This document shows, piece by piece, positions 6,604-9,591 of a DNA stretch of 9,591 nucleotides. The first letter of the stretch is position 1. Each line of letters begins with the position of its first letter. Source of the stretch: an uncultured Eubacterium sp. (GTDB lineage Bacteria > Bacillota > Clostridia > Lachnospirales > Lachnospiraceae); the NCBI GenBank assembly GCA_900545725.1, contig URAI01000092.1, positions 1 to 9,591 on the forward strand, read 5' to 3'. The position numbers and the translations under genes are program-made. The notes below the pieces were generated by a model that saw only the letters and a list, made by a program, of their open reading frames with translations, had not been told where the DNA came from and did not search any database.

Positions 6604-6931
6604 AAAAATTCAAATATCTTATCTTAATTACCTTCTGTTATAAATAGAAACAAAAGTTATACCCCGTCAGAGTTTATCCAGGTAAGCCATTGGCAGCCAT
6701 CGGTTCTGGTAGTGCTCTTATTGACCGTTTCACAAGATGATATGCGTCTGCATGATAATTTTTAAAATCAACTTATAAAATTTGAGCTTCTAACTCAATC
6801 AATAATGTGTGCCCAAGTCACACTCGGCAACCGACCCGCCCGTCCGCAAGGCTTAACATATATTATGTGGTCTGATTAGGAGTTATATAAATTCATATAT
6901 TCCAAAAATACATAAACTCAATTCCAAATAT
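6573..6931 (-). ncRNA. Structured non-coding RNA of about 360 nt (family unassigned; raiA-like is one candidate)
   Basis: A minus-strand unit with its own near-consensus promoter and strong terminator but no credible reading frame. The core, about 6890-6660, is richer in G and C than its surroundings and dense in short stems. TCGG/CCGA (6824-6827 with 6831-6834) abuts GTGTG/CACAC (6807-6811 with 6819-6823). TTGAG/CTCAA (6782-6786 with 6794-6798) has the loop TTAGAAG. CCAG/CTGG (6678-6681 with 6706-6709) encloses GCCAATGGC. The 5' ACTCC and 3' GGGGT could close the whole fold. I see no tmRNA, RNase P, SRP or T-box hallmark. Size and style fit the large clostridial structured RNAs. raiA is the class I would test first, but this rests on recall, not on a match I can show. 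It might instead be a long speA leader. Confidence 0.72.
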
Positions 6932-6937
6932 GTCTAA

Positions 6938-6966
6938 ACTATAATATAACTGATAATAATTGTCAA
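6938..6966 (-). promoter_or_regulatory. Sigma-A promoter of the structured RNA
   Basis: On the minus strand a perfect TTGACA (6966-6961), a 17-nt spacer and TATAGT (6943-6938). This is the best promoter match in the window. Transcription should start near 6931, just upstream of the structured core, and run toward speA. Such a strong promoter suggests abundant, growth-linked expression. Confidence 0.85.
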
Positions 6967-7162
6967 TGATTTATTATATAAATTTTTGTTGCTTTATGTA
7001 TATTTCACATATGTTTTACATGATGACAAAATTTTGAACAGGCTTAGTACTTGGAGCTGATGCTGCATGGAAGATAAGTGACAGAGTGATTATATTGGTG
7101 CTTCCTATAGGGCATTGTTTAAATGTAATAATATAATTAAATTTTTTTAGAATATATTATAG
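6967..7162. other. Gap between divergent promoters, no gene recognised
   Basis: About 195 nt of mostly AT-rich sequence between the minus-strand RNA promoter and the plus-strand kdgK promoter. A plus-strand stretch of about 32 codons near 7040-7135 stays open but has no start codon or ribosome binding site. I see nothing else of note. Confidence 0.5.
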
Positions 7163-7192
7163 TTGTTTAGTCTGAATATAATATGCTATAAT
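7163..7192 (+). promoter_or_regulatory. kdgK promoter
   Basis: TTGTTT (7163-7168), an 18-nt spacer and TATAAT (7187-7192) preceded by TGC, an extended -10. A second overlapping TATAAT lies at 7177-7182. The start would be near 7199, leaving a leader of about 90 nt. I see no clear operator palindrome in the leader. Confidence 0.65.
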
Positions 7193-7291
7193 AAAAAAAG
7201 GTTTAAAAATAAGCCGTGTAATTTTTAACAGATACATATAGATTTATATATTAAAGTATCGGACATACTGTTATACAGAGAAGGAGTAGAC

Positions 7292-8305
7292 ATGAGATTT
7301 ATAGCAATCGGAGAACTTATGTTAAGATTATCTCCACCTAACTATGAAAAGATTGTTACTACACATGATTTTATAGTTAATTATGGTGGTGCAGAGGCCA
7401 ACGTAGCGGTATCATTAGCTAATCTTGGCGTAGATAGTACATTTTTTACAGTACTTCCTAACAGTGATTTAGGAAAGTCAACAATCAACTACCTTAAGTC
7501 TAACGATGTACATACTAAGCACATTATTAAGGCTGATGGAAGAATGGGTCTGTATTATCTTGAAGAAGGAATTGCAGTTCGTGCTTCTCAGGTAATATAT
7601 GACAGAGAAAGCTCAGCATTTGCAGAGTATGATTATTCAGATGTTGATTTTGAAGATATACTTAAAGATTATGACTGGTTACATTTGAGTGGTATTACAC
7701 CGGCATTATCATATAACTGTCGTAAGCTCATTGATAAGGCTGTCAAAGCTGCGAAAAAGCTAGGACTTACAGTAAGCTTTGATCCTAATTTCAGAAGTAC
7801 ATTATGGTCATTTGAGACAGCAAGAGATGTACTTAGTAAGTATCTTCCATATGTGGATGTACTTATCGGTATTGAACCAATTCATGTATATAATGAAGAT
7901 GGAACAGATGTTAAGGATGGTCTTACAATGGATCCATCATTTAAGGATATGGATAGAGTATTTAAGGCAATTGACAAGCAGTATCATATGAAGGCAATTG
8001 CAAGAACAGTACGTTATGTCCATTCAGGCAGCAATAATTCACTTAAAGCATTCTTCTATACTAATGGTGAGACTTACGAGAGTAAGACAATCAACTTTGA
8101 TATAGTAGACCGCGTAGGTGGTGGAGATGCATTTTCATCAGGTCTTATCTATGCTCTTATGGAGAATATGGAACCTGACGATGTTGTCAATTTCGCCGTT
8201 GCATCATCAGTAATGAAGCACTCTATCCGTGGTGATACTAATATCACAAGTGTTGACCAGATTAAGAGACTTATGAACAATGCTTCATTTGATGTTCAGA
8301 GATAA
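7292..8305 (+). CDS. kdgK: 2-keto-3-deoxygluconate kinase, PfkB family
   Basis: ATP-dependent sugar kinase expected to phosphorylate 2-keto-3-deoxygluconate to KDPG in hexuronate or pectin catabolism. The 337-residue protein has the N-terminal PfkB signature YGGAEANVAVSLANLG (31-46), YDRESSAF at 103-110, FDPNFRSTLW at 163-172, and the C-terminal signature DRVGGGDAF with catalytic Asp279. GGGD replaces the more common GAGD; from memory this also occurs in KDG-kinase-like members. The ATG at 7292 has GAAGGAG about 6 nt upstream. The usual partner, a KDPG aldolase, is not adjacent, and the gene appears to be monocistronic. PfkB substrates are hard to assign from sequence, so fructokinase or another ketose kinase remains possible, but the YDR..SA and DPN.R..LW patterns favour KDG. 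Confidence 0.85.
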   Translation: MRFIAIGELMLRLSPPNYEKIVTTHDFIVNYGGAEANVAVSLANLGVDSTFFTVLPNSDLGKSTINYLKSNDVHTKHIIKADGRMGLYYLEEGIAVRASQVIYDRESSAFAEYDYSDVDFEDILKDYDWLHLSGITPALSYNCRKLIDKAVKAAKKLGLTVSFDPNFRSTLWSFETARDVLSKYLPYVDVLIGIEPIHVYNEDGTDVKDGLTMDPSFKDMDRVFKAIDKQYHMKAIARTVRYVHSGSNNSLKAFFYTNGETYESKTINFDIVDRVGGGDAFSSGLIYALMENMEPDDVVNFAVASSVMKHSIRGDTNITSVDQIKRLMNNASFDVQR

Positions 8306-8341
8306 TAGCCACTAATGTTTATACAGCATTTAGATACTTAG

Positions 8342-8386
8342 CTGTCTGGGTGCGTAAGAACATGATTTGGTAGTGGGCAGTTTTTT
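8342..8386 (+). terminator. Possible kdgK terminator
   Basis: CTGTCT (8342-8347) can pair with GGGCAG (8375-8380) using two G-U pairs, followed by six T (8381-8386). The loop is long, but the T-tract is clear. It lies about 40 nt after the kdgK stop. A competing small stem ACAGC/GCTGT lies just upstream. Confidence 0.45.
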
Positions 8387-8418
8387 GAAAAGCAAGGTTT
8401 TAAATGGAACTGCGGATA

Positions 8419-8424
8419 TATAAT
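8419..8424 (+). promoter_or_regulatory. Possible -10 for the WG-repeat gene
   Basis: TATAAT at 8419-8424, about 70 nt before the next gene, with no good -35 (GGTTTT or GTTTTA at the right distance). It lies after the T-tract that may end kdgK, so independent transcription of the next gene is plausible. Confidence 0.35.
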
Positions 8425-8445
8425 AAATATCATACTTATATTATT

Positions 8446-8472
8446 GGCTCTGTCGTTGGTGGCAGAGCCTTT
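8446..8472 (+). terminator. Hairpin upstream of the WG-repeat gene, terminator or leader attenuator
   Basis: Perfect 7-bp arms GGCTCTG/CAGAGCC (8446-8452 and 8463-8469) with a 10-nt loop, followed by TTTATT. The T-tract is short. It is either a second terminator after kdgK or a leader hairpin of the following gene, whose start is only 24 nt further on. Confidence 0.5.
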
Positions 8473-8496
8473 ATTAGAATAAGGAGCGTGTGTTAA

Positions 8497-9477
8497 ATGA
8501 AAAAGAAGATAGTATTTTTGATGGTGGGTATTATTGCAATATTTATAATATTATTAGTTGCTAATTCTATAAATAACAAAGATAAAGTTGCAGAAAATAT
8601 ATCACAGACAACAAAAGGTATAAATGTATCTGAAGATGAATCTAAGAGTAAGGCTGTTGATGAGATTATTTATTCACCATTGGTAGATAAATATACAGTA
8701 AAATCGGAGTATGATAATGATGATGTATATCTTGTCAATGATAAGGGACAGAAGCTGGCAGGTCCGTATGCATATATTTATATTGATGATGTAACATATA
8801 AGGATGATTTATGCAGGATTATTTCTAAAGATAGCCACAAAATTGGTTTTATAAATATGACAGGAGAGATGGTTGCTGAGCCTGAATACATTGAAGCTGA
8901 TAAGATGACAAATGGCTGTGCAGCAGTAAGAGACAACGTGGATGGAATGTATTATTATATTAATTCAAAAGGAATTCGTATAAATAGCGAAGAATATATG
9001 GAGGCATATCCATTTGTTAATAATATGGCAAAGGTAAAATTTAAAGATGGCACATGGGGGATAATTAACAAATCCGGAAGTAAAGTTATAGATGGACTGG
9101 ATTATATTAATAATCTTCCTTCAACCACAACGATGGTATCCGGTTTAAAAGATGGGAAAGCAATTATTTTAAAACTGGATAAATACGATAGTAAATTTTA
9201 TGAAATCAGGAGTTTTGATTATACAGACATATCTGAGGTGTATTATGAAAGTTTTGTAATAGTAAAGAATGAGAATCAAGAATATGGAGTGTTGGATGTC
9301 AATAGTGGAAAGTCTTTAATTGATAATAAATATAAAAAGATAGAGTTTACAGTTATGCCTGATGAACATATTATAGGAGAAAAGATAAGTTTCAGATGTC
9401 AGAACGTGGATGGAACTTATGATATAGAAGTGAAGTCATTTGGGAATGAAGTCGAGGATTATATATGGGATAGATAA
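8497..9477 (+). CDS. Membrane-anchored WG-repeat protein, function unknown
   Basis: A 326-residue protein with a basic start (MKKK) and a hydrophobic segment at about 5-22 that should act as an uncleaved signal anchor. There is no lipobox cysteine. After a polar linker (about 25-60) come several WG-type repeats recognisable by the pattern hydrophobic-I-N/D-x-x-G-x-x-hydrophobic: VYLVNDKGQKL near 77-87, GFINMTGEMV near 117-126, YYYINSKGI near 152-160, WGIINKSGSKV near 187-197, and YGVLDVNSGK near 263-272. These repeats form beta-strand units thought to support binding outside the membrane, but no enzymatic role is known for this family and I assign none. AGGAG lies about 10 nt before the ATG. 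Hairpins on both sides suggest it is transcribed alone. Confidence 0.8.
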   Translation: MKKKIVFLMVGIIAIFIILLVANSINNKDKVAENISQTTKGINVSEDESKSKAVDEIIYSPLVDKYTVKSEYDNDDVYLVNDKGQKLAGPYAYIYIDDVTYKDDLCRIISKDSHKIGFINMTGEMVAEPEYIEADKMTNGCAAVRDNVDGMYYYINSKGIRINSEEYMEAYPFVNNMAKVKFKDGTWGIINKSGSKVIDGLDYINNLPSTTTMVSGLKDGKAIILKLDKYDSKFYEIRSFDYTDISEVYYESFVIVKNENQEYGVLDVNSGKSLIDNKYKKIEFTVMPDEHIIGEKISFRCQNVDGTYDIEVKSFGNEVEDYIWDR

Positions 9478-9510
9478 TGGATTAAATATTTTAAACAGGA
9501 CTATTGCATC

Positions 9511-9552
9511 GTGAAGTTTTGAAATTATTACATAATAACTCAAACTTCGCAC
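9511..9552. repeat. Large inverted repeat after the WG-repeat gene
   Basis: Outer arms GTGAAGTTTTGA (9511-9522) and its near-complement (9540-9552), with a one-base gain and loss, surround a perfect inner TTATTA/TAATAA pair (9525-9530 and 9533-9538) with a 2-nt loop. The fold could terminate the WG gene, which ends 34 nt earlier, but only a weak ATTTTA tract follows. A mobile-element end is an alternative. Confidence 0.5.
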
Positions 9553-9591
9553 ATAAATTTTAGCTATGCACCTTGAAAATTCAATATCTGG

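Noticed and set aside
6660..6890. tmRNA, RNase P RNA, SRP RNA, cobalamin, TPP, c-di-GMP or T-box RNA
   Set aside because: None of their hallmark conserved sequences is visible in the structured region on either strand.
7040..7135. Plus-strand open stretch reading ...GADAAWKISDRVIILVLPIG..., faintly like the end of a sodium:alanine symporter
   Set aside because: Only about 32 codons, no start or ribosome binding site, and the similarity is too weak to call a pseudogene. A translated search would decide.
1..9591. CRISPR array, transposase, integrase or tRNA gene
   Set aside because: No regularly spaced repeats, no transposase or integrase frame and no tRNA cloverleaf were seen on either strand. 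The repeats found are dispersed hairpins.

Overview
The window looks like chromosomal DNA of a low-GC Gram-positive anaerobe in the Clostridia, most likely Lachnospiraceae. This is inferred from AT-rich intergenic DNA, strong AGGAGG-type ribosome binding sites, sigma-A style promoters, and a gut-clostridial gene set (polyamine cluster, KDG kinase, WG-repeat protein). I cannot name a genus from sequence alone.

Positions 1-6500 are a minus-strand polyamine cluster, read right to left: speA (Arg/Orn/Lys decarboxylase family), speE (aminopropyltransferase family), a saccharopine-dehydrogenase-like carboxy(nor)spermidine dehydrogenase, nspC (carboxy(nor)spermidine decarboxylase) and aguA (agmatine deiminase). 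A hairpin terminator at 2632-2674 and a fresh -10 element near 2590 split it into two probable units: speA-speE-dehydrogenase and nspC-aguA. The simplest pathway is arginine to agmatine (SpeA), to N-carbamoylputrescine (AguA), to putrescine (by AguB, not in the window). Putrescine then reacts with aspartate semialdehyde to give carboxyspermidine (dehydrogenase), which NspC decarboxylates to spermidine. SpeE would be a second aminopropyl-transfer route, but no speD is visible here.

Positions 6506-7291 carry no protein gene but are not empty. On the minus strand a near-consensus sigma-A promoter (6938-6966) leads into about 270 nt of GC-richer, hairpin-dense sequence, and a 12-bp perfect terminator stem with a T6 tail (6573-6603) closes it. 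This is a compact, self-contained structured RNA gene of about 360 nt, or a long leader and attenuator for speA. It is the most interesting object in the window.

Positions 7292-9477 are on the plus strand: a PfkB-family 2-keto-3-deoxygluconate kinase (kdgK) with its own extended -10 promoter, then a membrane-anchored WG-repeat protein of unknown role. The right edge holds a large inverted repeat and a short sequence resembling rRNA-operon spacer DNA.

The polyamine cluster is stitched with repeats. A 33-nt hairpin lies just past the stop codons of both speA and aguA. A 24-bp direct repeat brackets a four-hairpin block between speA and speE. A 16-nt sequence is shared by the speE and nspC leaders. 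A 'TATAAT - ATCAGGG - hairpin - CCAACATCA' leader is shared by speA and nspC.
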